A stretch of DNA of 64,000 nucleotides from NCBI GenBank assembly GCA_035529075.1, contig DATKXK010000014.1:140264-204263 (forward strand). Reading direction: 5' to 3'. Below the pieces are notes generated by a model. The model ran no database searches. It was given only the letters and a program-made list of their open reading frames with translations, and was not told the origin of the DNA. This document shows positions 1 to 9,129 of the stretch, one piece after another; within the stretch, counting starts at the first letter, position 1; the number at the start of each line of letters is the position of its first letter. Position numbers and translations under genes: made by a program. The DNA comes from Acidobacteriota bacterium. GTDB taxonomy: Bacteria; Zixibacteria; MSB-5A5; GN15; FEB-12.

Positions 1-2095
1 CCGTGTTCAGGTGGCCGAGTGCCGCGTGCGCGGTTATGAGGTTCACGTAAGCGTCGGCAAACTGCGGGTCCGTCGTGATGGCCAGTTGGCCGTACCGGAT
101 TGCCTGTCCGTAAAGCCCATTGATCCCCCCTAAGAACGCCAGTTGGTGATATGCTTTCGCCTTCTCCCGAACGAATCGTGCCCGCTCGGTCATGAACAGC
201 CGGCTGAACGCCAGGTCGTCGATCTCCACCGGGACCGGCTCGGATCGCGCTGCTCGAAGCAGCAGGGATTCAGCTTTCGCGTGCTCACCCCGATCGGTGA
301 GAAACACCGCCGCCTCGTTCAGAAGGTAGAGGTTATCGTGGGTGGCGCGGGCGGCGGCCTGCACGGTCCGGTAAAGGCTGTCAACGTCTACCGTCGTGTC
401 AACGGCGGCCGCGCGCACGAGAATCGTATTGGGCGTAAGCTCGTACGGCTTTCGCTCCAGGGCGGCCAGGGCCTCCCGCCGCGCCGCCTCGTACTGGCCG
501 TTGACGAGATAAAGCGACGCAAGGTTGCTGTAGGCATCGGCGCGTTCGGGATGCTCCTGTTTCTCCAACTCGAAATAGTGACGTGCCGAGTCAGCCGCGC
601 CCAGGCGATAGTAGGCGGCTCCCACGTTCAGGCCGGCTCCGGGGAAATGCGGGTCTCTCAGCCAGGCGTCTCTGTAATACTGCAACGATTGCCGGTAATC
701 CCCAACGTTGTAATAGTAGAGGCCGGCCGAGGAGAGGTCGCCGGTGTGACGGCTCGTCGGCAATGAAATCAACGGGTAAAAAGCAAACACGCCCAGTGAG
801 AACAGGGCGACGGCCAGCCCCGGGATCGTGGCCGCCTTCAGACGTACGTGCCTGATGCAGACGGTCGCGCCGAAGACGCCCAGCAGGATATAGTAGGGAA
901 TGAGCGGCAGCCGGAAGCGGCTGGCGAAAAAGAACAGCGCAAACGTCAGAGCATAAAGTCCCATGACAAAGAGCAGAAGTCGTATCCGGGAATCCCGGGC
1001 GAACCCGGCAAGCGCCCCGATGACGGCGAAAGGGAAGATCAGGCCGAACGACAGGGGGTTAAGACGCAGCACCGGCGTCTTGTGAAAGAAGACCGGCAGG
1101 GAACGATTATTGGAGACCTCGCGGTCCGAGAAGCTGAAATACATCTTCTTGAGGCACAACCCGGCGAAACGGACCGGATTGTCCGCAATCCATCGCACCG
1201 CCCGTTCCGTCCAGTAGGCCGATACCTCTCCCGATTTGAGCTCGCGGCCCCGGTCCCGCTCGGCGATGTAGGTAATATCGCTTATTCGCCAGTCATAGCC
1301 GAGCGGTTGAGGCATGAAGGCGGACAAACCATCGGCTTCGTCGTTGTTCCCGATATAAAGGTTGATCCCTCCCTGCGAAGCAATGAGCACCGGATCACCG
1401 GCGACCAGAATGTTTCTGAGTAACACGGGTCCTATCAATACGCTCAGTCCCGCGACGACCAATACCGCCTGCCTGATGGTCTGCTTCCAGTGTGCCCGCT
1501 GCCACAGCACGATTAACAGGATGACCGGGACAAGGATAAGGGCTGTAGGCCGGGTTATGGCCGCCAGTCCGGCCAGCAGGCCGACCGTGAACAATTTGTC
1601 GGACCGCCTTTCCGTGTACCAGACAAGTAGATGATAAACGGTTAGCTGGAACAAGAGCATGAACAGGGGGTCCAGCAGAAGCTCGGCTTCGAAGTAGATC
1701 ATGGACGGGTACAGTGCCTGCACCAGCGCAGCTATCAGGCCTGTCTTTTTTCCAAAAAGCTTTCGTCCAAGCAGGTAGGTCATGAAGATTGAGCCGAGTC
1801 CGACGCCCAGCCCGAATATCCGCGCGGCCCACAGAGACGGGCCAAAAACCGCATACAGAACGGCCAGGCAAAATACATACAGCGGCGCCCGAAAGAACGT
1901 TGTGTCCCCGAATATGTCTCCGGCCGCGATCACCTGCGCCCAATTGTGATGGTAGTAGTTGTCCACGGTCAGCAGGTTCCATTCTACAAGTCCGTGGTAC
2001 TGCGCCAGGTATACCGTTCTGATGAGAGCGGCAAGCAGCAGCACCGGAACTACAGGTGAGACGGATTGGAATAGCTTGGCGGGTCTGAATGCCAT
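1..2095 (-). CDS. Membrane glycosyltransferase (GT39/PMT-like) with C-terminal TPRs, partial
   Basis: An uninterrupted minus-strand frame runs from ATG at 2095 to the window edge, about 698 codons, with the C-terminus outside. The first ~400 residues are polytopic. Soon after the first membrane segment comes VDNYYHHNWA, in the place of the acidic motif that PMT/ArnT-type, polyprenyl-phosphate-sugar-dependent transferases carry in their first exterior loop, followed by FFRAPLY. From about residue 460 the sequence becomes TPR-like repeats (SAGLYYYNVGDYRQSL, ADAYSNLASLYLVNGQYEAA). The family glycosylates proteins or lipids on the outer face of the inner membrane; the substrate is unknown here. 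It is transcribed away from the subtilase. An overlapping 246-codon frame at 1395-2135 is a shadow. Confidence 0.85.
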   Translation of the reverse strand, partial: MAFRPAKLFQSVSPVVPVLLLAALIRTVYLAQYHGLVEWNLLTVDNYYHHNWAQVIAAGDIFGDTTFFRAPLYVFCLAVLYAVFGPSLWAARIFGLGVGLGSIFMTYLLGRKLFGKKTGLIAALVQALYPSMIYFEAELLLDPLFMLLFQLTVYHLLVWYTERRSDKLFTVGLLAGLAAITRPTALILVPVILLIVLWQRAHWKQTIRQAVLVVAGLSVLIGPVLLRNILVAGDPVLIASQGGINLYIGNNDEADGLSAFMPQPLGYDWRISDITYIAERDRGRELKSGEVSAYWTERAVRWIADNPVRFAGLCLKKMYFSFSDREVSNNRSLPVFFHKTPVLRLNPLSFGLIFPFAVIGALAGFARDSRIRLLLFVMGLYALTFALFFFASRFRLPLIPYYILLGVFGATVCIRHVRLKAATIPGLAVALFSLGVFAFYPLISLPTSRHTGDLSSAGLYYYNVGDYRQSLQYYRDAWLRDPHFPGAGLNVGAAYYRLGAADSARHYFELEKQEHPERADAYSNLASLYLVNGQYEAARREALAALERKPYELTPNTILVRAAAVDTTVDVDSLYRTVQAAARATHDNLYLLNEAAVFLTDRGEHAKAESLLLRAARSEPVPVEIDDLAFSRLFMTERARFVREKAKAYHQLAFLGGINGLYGQAIRYGQLAITTDPQFADAYVNLITAHAALGHLNT

Positions 2096-2324
2096 CGGCA
2101 CCAATATACGACTTCGCGAGACGCCGGGGCTCCAAAAACTGCAGGTTCCGTCACGATAGGCAATTGCCGTCACCTGTATGCAGAATACGGTACTGGAGGG
2201 TGAGGCAGTTTATCCCTTGAACAATTCGGCCAACCCCCAGGTAAGTCCCTGCCATGCAATGGGTTATGCTTCGCGCCCGCTTTCGGACTGCAACCGGGTG
2301 CATGAAATCCCGCCCCGTCGGGGC

Positions 2325-2340
2325 TGGCACAGCCTTTGCT
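2325..2340 (+). promoter_or_regulatory. Sigma-54 (-24/-12) promoter of the subtilase gene
   Basis: TGGCACAGCCTTTGCT matches the RpoN consensus TGGCACR-N4-TTGCW at every defined position, with GG and GC correctly spaced. Transcription would start near 2352, leaving a leader of about 23 nt that contains the AAGGAG ribosome site before ATG 2375. A GCCCCGTCGGGGC hairpin lies directly upstream. An enhancer-binding activator would be needed; none is encoded in the window. Confidence 0.75.
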
Positions 2341-2374
2341 CAAAGACCTTCTGGACTTTACGGAAGGAGACGAG

Positions 2375-5290
2375 ATGGAGGTACGGTACGGAAAACTCGC
2401 GGCGGCTCTTCTGGCGGTAGTCGTGATAACGCTCGCCCGGAGCGCGTTTTCGAACGATATTCCTCCTTCACCTGACGGCCTCGCTTGGCTTGAAGATTAT
2501 CAGACCGAAGGCGACAGCCTGGTCACGGTCGTGATATTTATGGAGGACGAGGCCGCCCGTGATGATCTCTCCATGATGACCCGACGGACCGGCCTGTCTC
2601 GATCCTCCAGAATTACGGGAGTTCTGCGTCGCCTCCAGTCTTTCAAAGCGCAGGGCTCTGAGAGAGTCGAAGAGTTTGTCGGCCGGGTCTCCAAAACTGA
2701 GGTGATAAGGCACTGGATCGTTCCCGCTTACACGGCGACCATCAGTTCTACGGACATCCATCTTCTCTCGCAGTTTGAGGGAGTGAAACTGATCGTTCCC
2801 GATGTTCCGCTGATCGCCGTCGAGCCGGTGGACGTTTCCGCGTCTCCGTCGCTTTCCACCACCGTGTCCAGCCAGCTGGAGCTTTTGCGAGTGCCTCAAC
2901 TCTGGGCGCTGGGCTTGACCGGTGCAGGACGCCTGGTGGCGTCGTTCGATACCGGTGTCGAGCAACCGCACCCGGCGCTGGCTCCCAAATGGCGCGGTAA
3001 TCACGCAGATCTGTCGGCGTCCTGGTTTTCACCGATCCAGCCGAACATACTGCCGTACGACAACGCCGGTCACGGCACTCATACCATGGGAATCATAGTA
3101 GGCTCGACGGTTGCCGACACCTTCGGCGTCGCCCCGGGTGCCGAGTGGATTACGGCCGGAGTCGTAGATCAGGGACGGTCCCTCTCGGCGACGGTTTCCG
3201 ATATCATTCAGGCTTTCCAATGGGCTCTCAACCCGGACGGCGACGAGGGCACGACCAACGACGTGCCGGACGTTATCCTTAACAGTTGGGGCATACCGGC
3301 CGGCATCTTCAGCCCGTGCGATCAGACCTTTTCGACGGTCATAGACAACGTTGAAGCGGCCGGAATCCTGGCCGTCTTTGCCGCGGGCAATGAAGGTCCT
3401 GCCCCGCAGTCGCTCCGCGACCCCGCCGACCGGGCCAGCGGTCCGCTCAACACGTTCTCGGTCGGTGCCGTCAGCAACAGTAAAATTATCGCCGACTTTT
3501 CCAGCCGCGGTCCCTCGCGCTGCGATGCCAACCAGAAGAAGCCGGAAGTTGTCGCCCCGGGCATTTCCGTGCGATCGTCTTCCAAGGATGGAACCTACAC
3601 GGTCATGAGCGGGACGTCGATGGCCGCTCCTTACGTGGCCGGGCTGGCTCTGCTGGCACGCCAGTACAATCCCGACGCGACTGTGGACGAAATCAAGTCG
3701 GCCCTTATTCAGTCGGCCGAGGACCTCGGGCCGGCCGGAGAGGATAACGCTTACGGCTATGGACTCGTCGATGCCGTCCGGATGCTGGAGAACCTGCCGA
3801 GGTCAAGCCTGTACCATTTTGCCGTTTCCGGCACAATTATCTCCGGCGACGGTGTCGCCTGCCCGGGTGAAGGGTTCGACTTCCAGGTGGTTCTCACCAA
3901 CGCATCCGCGAACGTTGAAAGCCTCACGGGCATACTGAAGGCTGACGACGGCGGGCCGGTTTCCATCACAAGCGATCATGCTGAGTTCTTCTTCGGCGAC
4001 GGTGGTACGACGGCCATCAACTACGCGCCGTTCCAACTGACTTTCGCCTCGACTGCCTTGCACGGGCAGGAGATTACGTTAAACCTTTACCTTGCTGATT
4101 CGACGGGGGGTGTGCTCGACACTCTCGAGTTGGGCCTGACGGTGGGCTATGCGCCACCCGGCTCGATCGGCGAGCACGCGTCCGGCGATATCAGTTTCAC
4201 GGTCTCGGACTTCGGGCAGTTCGGCTTTGCTCCGGGTTCGATATACAACCTGGCCGGAAACGGATTTCGCTACGCCGGATCGAGCAACCTGCTTTACGAA
4301 GCCGGGTTGATTGTCGGGCGGAATTACCTGCAGCTGTCAAGTTCGATCCGAGATCTGACCGGGGAGCTGAGGCCTTCAGATTTTACCCCGATCCAGGGGC
4401 TCAGTGCCGGCCTGCTTGACTCGGAGCAGGCATTTCACCGGCATGCCCGCTTCGTCGATTCATACTCAGAGATTCCGATCCCGGTAACGATTGATCAACA
4501 CACCGTTGATTTCGCCGGCGTCGACGGCGAAGCGGCCGTGATCTTTCAGTACCACGTCATTAACAACACCCTGGAAAAGCTCACCGGCCTGAGCTTCGGC
4601 TTCCTGGCCGATTTCGACCTGTCCGACACTGCTGATCAGGTCGTGTACGATGACCAGATGAAGCTTATCTACCAGTGCGGGGGCGGGGCATCGGTGGTCG
4701 GCCTCGTGGCCCTGGGCAATGTGAATTCATTCAGTTTGCTGGATAACAATTCCGGAAAAATCGGCTTTTCGTCCGTCGAACTGTACGAGCTGATATCTCA
4801 GAGTACGAACGATGTGGACACAAGCCTGCGCGGCGACCTCATGTTCGTCGCATCATCCGGCGCCGTCACGCTTACCGCGCTCGACTCTATTGAAGTGGCC
4901 TTCGCCCTCGTGGCGGGTGATAACGTAGCCGGTCTGTACCGGAATGCCTGGCTGGCCAGGGACAAGTATGATATCGTTACCAGTATCGAGGAGTCTGCCG
5001 GCGGCCTTCCCGGCACCTTTGTGCTGGGCCAGAACTATCCCAATCCGTTCAACCCGACGACGTCAATCACGTTTTCGATTCTCTCCGGTGCGGAAGTCAA
5101 CCTGGAGGTCTTCAACGTGCTCGGGCAGCGGGTGCGGCAACTGCGCGACGGCTACCTCTCGGCCGGCAGCCACACGGTGAAATGGGATGCCCGCAGCGAC
5201 GCCGGCGACGGCGTTGCCAGTGGTGTGTACCTGTATCGCCTGACAGTCGACGGCGTATCGCGCTCCCGGAAAATGCTGCTTTTGCGGTAG
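2375..5290 (+). CDS. Secreted subtilisin-like serine protease with Por-type C-terminal sorting domain
   Basis: 971 residues. ATG 2375 is chosen over an in-frame TTG at 2336 because it follows AAGGAG, begins a clean signal peptide (MEVRYGKLAAALLAVVV), and the TTG lies inside the sigma-54 promoter. The S8 triad is visible: Asp192 (FDTG), His233 (GHGTHT), Ser415 (GTSMAAP), with oxyanion Asn339 (AAGNEG). Residues ~30-150 look like an inhibitor-type propeptide. After the catalytic domain comes ~380 residues of beta-rich sequence. The last ~85 residues are a FlgD-like sorting domain (NYPNPFNPTTSITF ... VASGVYLYRL), which in the FCB group directs export through the type IX system. It probably works at the cell surface or outside. 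Confidence 0.93.
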   Translation: MEVRYGKLAAALLAVVVITLARSAFSNDIPPSPDGLAWLEDYQTEGDSLVTVVIFMEDEAARDDLSMMTRRTGLSRSSRITGVLRRLQSFKAQGSERVEEFVGRVSKTEVIRHWIVPAYTATISSTDIHLLSQFEGVKLIVPDVPLIAVEPVDVSASPSLSTTVSSQLELLRVPQLWALGLTGAGRLVASFDTGVEQPHPALAPKWRGNHADLSASWFSPIQPNILPYDNAGHGTHTMGIIVGSTVADTFGVAPGAEWITAGVVDQGRSLSATVSDIIQAFQWALNPDGDEGTTNDVPDVILNSWGIPAGIFSPCDQTFSTVIDNVEAAGILAVFAAGNEGPAPQSLRDPADRASGPLNTFSVGAVSNSKIIADFSSRGPSRCDANQKKPEVVAPGISVRSSSKDGTYTVMSGTSMAAPYVAGLALLARQYNPDATVDEIKSALIQSAEDLGPAGEDNAYGYGLVDAVRMLENLPRSSLYHFAVSGTIISGDGVACPGEGFDFQVVLTNASANVESLTGILKADDGGPVSITSDHAEFFFGDGGTTAINYAPFQLTFASTALHGQEITLNLYLADSTGGVLDTLELGLTVGYAPPGSIGEHASGDISFTVSDFGQFGFAPGSIYNLAGNGFRYAGSSNLLYEAGLIVGRNYLQLSSSIRDLTGELRPSDFTPIQGLSAGLLDSEQAFHRHARFVDSYSEIPIPVTIDQHTVDFAGVDGEAAVIFQYHVINNTLEKLTGLSFGFLADFDLSDTADQVVYDDQMKLIYQCGGGASVVGLVALGNVNSFSLLDNNSGKIGFSSVELYELISQSTNDVDTSLRGDLMFVASSGAVTLTALDSIEVAFALVAGDNVAGLYRNAWLARDKYDIVTSIEESAGGLPGTFVLGQNYPNPFNPTTSITFSILSGAEVNLEVFNVLGQRVRQLRDGYLSAGSHTVKWDARSDAGDGVASGVYLYRLTVDGVSRSRKMLLLR

Positions 5291-5376
5291 GCATCCGGGC
5301 CTTATATTGGTTTTCGGAACACGCCGTGTCCCGGCTACGTATCAAAAGTTAAGGACATCTGGGAAAGGAAAGTGTG

Positions 5377-8169
5377 ATGCTGATTCTTCGAGGATTGGGC
5401 AGGGCGCTTCTTGTTTCATGCGCGCTTGCGTTGATTGTTGGTCCTGTGAACGCGATGCCGCCGACCGATGAGGTCACCGAACAGTGGATAGCCGACGGAG
5501 TGTGGCAAGAGAACGTCGCTGTTTGGCAGGCCTTCAAGGCGGCCGGAGGCTGCGCTCCAGGAGAACACTCTCCACTTGAGACTTTTCGGGCCGCTCGCGC
5601 GGCGGCACTGGGCAGTGACGTTGTGGATACCATCAACGTGGTCGTGCTCCTGGTTGAGTTCCCGGACTACCGAGCTTCCGGTCAGGGCGTGTCGGCCACG
5701 GTGGCGGATTTCGAAGCCCTGCTCTTCTCCGACCGACGCACCGATCCCAGCCCCTATCCGACCGGCTCCATGACCGATTTCTACGTTGAGAACTCGTACG
5801 GTGCACTCGTCATCACGGGAGATGTGTTCGGCTGGTACATGATGCCGCAGGACTACTCGTGGTACGTAGGCGACAACTACGGGCTTGGCGGCGGCGGCGC
5901 CCTGCTGGCCGGACACGCCGTTGATGCCGCCGAGGCGGCCGGAGTGGATTTTAGTCTTTACGCCAATGGCGATACGTGGGTCGACGGCGTGATCGTCGTG
6001 CACCCCGGGCCCGGGGCGGAGTCCGCAGGCACTGGCATCTGGTCCCACCAGTCAACCATTTCGCCTTTACGAAACTATGACAACGTCTTGATATCGGATT
6101 ACACGGTAAACCCTGAAGAGTCCTATTACGGCAGTCTCTCGACGATAGGCGTGTTCGGCCACGAGTACGGTCACGTCATCGGTCTGCCTGATCTGTATGA
6201 CCTCAACCCGATTCAGGCTCAGAAAGGTAGCGGTCTCGGCTCCTGGTCGATGATGGCTAATGGGAGTTGGAACGGTGGACCGCCCGGATCTTCTCCCGCG
6301 CACTTCGACGCCTGGTGCAAGCTGATGCTGGACTTTGGGGAGGTCGCATACCTCGAATCCAATCTGTCGCAGGCTGCTTTACCCCAGGTGGAAGAGAGCG
6401 GTGTTATCTATCATCTCGGCACGGTTCCGGGCGATGCAGCCCACGAGTACTGGCTCGTGGAGAATCGCCAAAGAGTCGGTTTCGATCAGTCCCTGCCCGG
6501 CGGCGGGCTTTGCATTTACCACTTTGATCCGTTCGTTGCGAGCCAGAACGATCACGACCGCTATCGGGTTGCCCTTGAGCAGGCGGACGGGGAAGAGGAT
6601 CTATACTACGGCTTCGCGAGTGACGCCGGCGACCCCTGGCCGGGGATTACGGGGAACAGCAATTTCCACGCTTACACCATACCGGATTCGCGCACCAACG
6701 ACGGCGACATCACCGACATCGCCGTGTGGAACATCCGAAATTCGGGTCCGGTGATATATGCCGATCTGGATGTAGAATTCTCTCGCCCTTACGTGGTCTT
6801 CGCGGAAACAAAAGACTCCGTCAGGTTCCGGGATAAAGCCCCGGGCGGCAACGGCAACGGGATTGTCGAGGCGGGCGAGACCATCGAAGCGTCCTTCAGG
6901 GTGCGCAACAAGATGAGGCTGGCCTACGATCCGACGTTTACGTTGTCGGTCGACGCTCCGGGCGTGAATTTCATCCAGAACGGCGTCCCCCTAGCGGCGG
7001 CCACGCTGAGTCCCGTTTTTGACGCGTGGAACGAGGTGCCGATCAAGTTTTCATTGCCCGCTGATTTTGTGACGGTCCAGGCCGGATTCACGCTTACGCT
7101 GGAGGCTGATTCGATTTCCGGGTCAGGCGACCGGGCGTACGTGCAGGAGCTTACCTTTGAGTGGCGCCTCGGCAGAACCCAGGTGCTGGTGGTGGACGAC
7201 GATGGAGGGGCGGCGTACGAATCCCGGTTTGAGAACAGCCTGGATCGGCTCCGCATACCGTACGATGTCTGGGACAAGAGTTCCAGTTCGCCGTCGTATA
7301 GCGACCTGGCCCCCTACCCGTTTGTCCTGTGGTTCACCGGCAGTAGCGCGAACGGCGGCACACTGACGGCGGGCGACGTCTCCGTGCTCAAGCAGTTCCT
7401 TGATAATCGCGGCAACCTGTACCTGAGCAGCATGACCGCAGCATCCCAACTTCACGGGCTCGACTCAGCCTTCCTGGCCGATTACCTGCACGCCAATCTG
7501 GTCAGCAGCGACGTTTTCGGCCTTGGCTTTAACGGTGTCGACGGCAACCCGGTGGGCGAGGGCGCCGCCTTTGCCCTGGCCAATAATGCTCCCAGTCCCT
7601 TTCACCTGATCCTGGAACCCGTCGGTGGCGGGCAGGCGGCATTCGAACTGTCCGAAGATTACAACGTGTGGACTGACCTGGGAACCTGCGGCGTGACGTT
7701 CTCCGAAAGATACCGCACGATCTTGACGACTTTCGGGTTTGAGTTCCTCGGAAACGAGATCCCCCTGTATGGCGTTTATCACCGCGACAGCCTCATGCGG
7801 CGGGTGCTGAGCTTCTTTGCCGAGGGCATTGCCACGCCGGTCGAAGACCGCCGGGCTGATGATGCTCTGCCGGCCGGCTTTGCCCTGGCGCAGAATTATC
7901 CCAACCCGTTTAACCCCGTTACGACTGTTACCTACACGGTAGGCGGCGGCAACCACCCCAGGGAACTCGTAGCCACCCGCCTGACCATCTACAATACGCT
8001 CGGGCAAAAGGTAACTACCATGGTTGATGAGTTGAAGTACCCGGGAACGTACACGGTCGTCTGGGACGGGACCGGCAGCGGGGGACGCCAAGTCGCTTCC
8101 GGCGTCTACCTTTACCGGCTGGAGAGCGACGGCCGGCACCTGACCAGGAAGATGTTGTTTCTGAAGTAG
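5377..8169 (+). CDS. Secreted M6-family (immune inhibitor A-like) metalloprotease with Por-type sorting domain
   Basis: 930 residues. ATG 5377 follows GGGAAAGGAAA; a GTG sits one codon earlier. A signal peptide ends near residue 26. The zinc motif HEYGH starts at residue 262 and is followed by GLPDLYD, as in M6 peptidases, where the downstream Asp is the third ligand. A GSWSMMANG segment follows, giving the expected metzincin-like turn. About 400 beta-rich residues lead to a C-terminal FlgD-like domain (NYPNPFNPVTTVTYTV ... VASGVYLYRLES). It lies 86 nt after the subtilase. A TATATT at 5303-5308 could be a -10 but has no good -35, so co-transcription with the subtilase is as likely. A terminator follows. 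Confidence 0.92.
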   Translation: MLILRGLGRALLVSCALALIVGPVNAMPPTDEVTEQWIADGVWQENVAVWQAFKAAGGCAPGEHSPLETFRAARAAALGSDVVDTINVVVLLVEFPDYRASGQGVSATVADFEALLFSDRRTDPSPYPTGSMTDFYVENSYGALVITGDVFGWYMMPQDYSWYVGDNYGLGGGGALLAGHAVDAAEAAGVDFSLYANGDTWVDGVIVVHPGPGAESAGTGIWSHQSTISPLRNYDNVLISDYTVNPEESYYGSLSTIGVFGHEYGHVIGLPDLYDLNPIQAQKGSGLGSWSMMANGSWNGGPPGSSPAHFDAWCKLMLDFGEVAYLESNLSQAALPQVEESGVIYHLGTVPGDAAHEYWLVENRQRVGFDQSLPGGGLCIYHFDPFVASQNDHDRYRVALEQADGEEDLYYGFASDAGDPWPGITGNSNFHAYTIPDSRTNDGDITDIAVWNIRNSGPVIYADLDVEFSRPYVVFAETKDSVRFRDKAPGGNGNGIVEAGETIEASFRVRNKMRLAYDPTFTLSVDAPGVNFIQNGVPLAAATLSPVFDAWNEVPIKFSLPADFVTVQAGFTLTLEADSISGSGDRAYVQELTFEWRLGRTQVLVVDDDGGAAYESRFENSLDRLRIPYDVWDKSSSSPSYSDLAPYPFVLWFTGSSANGGTLTAGDVSVLKQFLDNRGNLYLSSMTAASQLHGLDSAFLADYLHANLVSSDVFGLGFNGVDGNPVGEGAAFALANNAPSPFHLILEPVGGGQAAFELSEDYNVWTDLGTCGVTFSERYRTILTTFGFEFLGNEIPLYGVYHRDSLMRRVLSFFAEGIATPVEDRRADDALPAGFALAQNYPNPFNPVTTVTYTVGGGNHPRELVATRLTIYNTLGQKVTTMVDELKYPGTYTVVWDGTGSGGRQVASGVYLYRLESDGRHLTRKMLFLK

Positions 8170-8195
8170 TCTTTGCTAAATCCGTACCGTAACAG

Positions 8196-8223
8196 GGCCG
8201 CCTGCCGCTGGCGGCCTTTTTTT
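8196..8223 (+). terminator. Intrinsic terminator of the protease pair
   Basis: GGCCGCC (8196-8202) pairs with GGCGGCC (8210-8216) around a 7-nt loop and is followed by seven T residues, 26 nt after the metalloprotease stop codon. Confidence 0.88.
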
Positions 8224-8278
8224 GTGGGTCCGCTCCGCGGACTTCGAAACGAGGGGCGCTCGAAGTTTCCGGAATTAC

Positions 8279-8307
8279 TTGACTTTTTGCCTCAAATGGG
8301 TTAAATG
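8279..8307 (+). promoter_or_regulatory. Sigma-70-type promoter of the fur-feo operon
   Basis: TTGACT (8279-8284), a 17-nt spacer and TAAATG (8302-8307). The weak -10 is overlapped by the palindromic operator at 8303-8329, as expected for iron repression. The leader to ATG 8358 is about 45 nt. Confidence 0.5.
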
Positions 8308-8329
8308 AAATTGAAATTCGATTTCATTT
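8303..8329 (+). promoter_or_regulatory. Fur-box-like operator
   Basis: A 27-nt near-perfect inverted repeat with outer arms AAATGAAAT and ATTTCATTT around an imperfect centre. Its AT-rich character, size and place over the -10 of a gene for a Fur-family protein fit a Fur/PerR-type operator. It differs from the E. coli consensus, so it is identified by position and symmetry. Confidence 0.65.
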
Positions 8330-8357
8330 GACCGATAACTGACCTGGAGGCGATACA

Positions 8358-8798
8358 ATGAAAGAGCTCCTCAGGACCAGGGGGTTCAAGGTGACCCCGC
8401 AGCGGGAACTGATATTCCGCGCTTTTTTCGACCTCGGCAGGCACGTGACGGTTGACGAACTGTATCGTCGCGTTCGCGCCAGTGATCAGTCGGTCGGGTA
8501 TACCACGGTCTGGCGGAATCTCAAGCTGATCTGCAAGGTTGGTCTGGCCGAAGAGGTGAACCTCGGTGACGGTGTGACTCGCTACGACCGTATTACCCGC
8601 AGGCCGCACGGCCACCTCTACTGCCTGAAGTGCAAGAAGGTCGTCGAGTTCGGCATGGATGACGTGACCGGCTCACTTCGCCGGACGGCGCGAAAAGAGA
8701 GTTTTGCGGTTGAGGGCGTAAAGGTCGAAATACACGGCGTCTGTAAGTCATGCCGGCAGAACGACGGCGGCGCGTCAGAAGAAGAGCTTCTGAACTGA
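8358..8798 (+). CDS. fur: Fur-family metal-responsive transcriptional repressor
   Basis: 146 residues, the normal family length. The N-terminal winged helix has the usual opening (GFKVTPQRELIF) and recognition region (VGYTTVWRNLKLI). The C-terminal dimerisation and metal domain has PHGHLYCLKCKKV, giving His ligands and the first CxxC, and HGVCKSC, the second CxxC of the structural zinc site. The ribosome site GGAGG precedes ATG 8358. It is the first gene of an operon with feoA and feoB and sits behind a palindrome in its own promoter, so I infer autoregulated iron sensing. A PerR or Zur role cannot be excluded from sequence alone. Confidence 0.9.
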   Translation: MKELLRTRGFKVTPQRELIFRAFFDLGRHVTVDELYRRVRASDQSVGYTTVWRNLKLICKVGLAEEVNLGDGVTRYDRITRRPHGHLYCLKCKKVVEFGMDDVTGSLRRTARKESFAVEGVKVEIHGVCKSCRQNDGGASEEELLN

Positions 8799-8874
8799 CC
8801 ACGCTGGAGAAAGGGTTCGGCCGGGCAGGCGGACCGGAAAAGCAAGAATACATCTTGGTACAGGGTGAGAAAGC

Positions 8875-9105
8875 ATGACGTATCTGAGCAGGATGGTTCC
8901 CGGGCAACGGGGTAAGATAGTGGGATTCACGGACGATTCCACCGTGGCGCGTCGGCTGGTCGAAATGGGTCTGGTGCCGGGCCGGAGTATTACGCATGTA
9001 AGGAACGCACCGCTTCAGGATCCGCTTGAGATTCAGGTGGGGATGTCCTGTCTGTCACTTCGGCGCAGCGAGGCATCCCTCGTGCTCGTAGAGTTACAGG
9101 ATTAG
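8875..9105 (+). CDS. feoA: Ferrous iron transport protein A
   Basis: 76 residues, typical of FeoA, a small cytoplasmic SH3-like accessory of the FeoB ferrous iron channel. The family opening (LSRMVPGQRGKIVGF), the central RRLVEMGLVPGRSI and the final strand LSLRRSEASLVLVE are all present. It starts 76 nt after fur and ends 24 nt before feoB in the same operon. Confidence 0.93.
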   Translation: MTYLSRMVPGQRGKIVGFTDDSTVARRLVEMGLVPGRSITHVRNAPLQDPLEIQVGMSCLSLRRSEASLVLVELQD

Positions 9106-9129
9106 CGCTCAAAGAGGCCGGCGGTATAC

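Noticed and set aside
1395-2135. A 246-codon minus-strand frame over the glycosyltransferase
   Set aside because: It is Arg/Gly/Ala-rich nonsense; the other minus-strand frame, which runs off the window edge, has membrane helices and TPRs.
2168-2330. Possible GEMM (cyclic di-GMP) riboswitch before the subtilase gene
   Set aside because: Some GC-rich hairpins are present, but the conserved core and tetraloop pattern are missing. The sigma-54 promoter lies downstream of it, so it would not be in the transcript.
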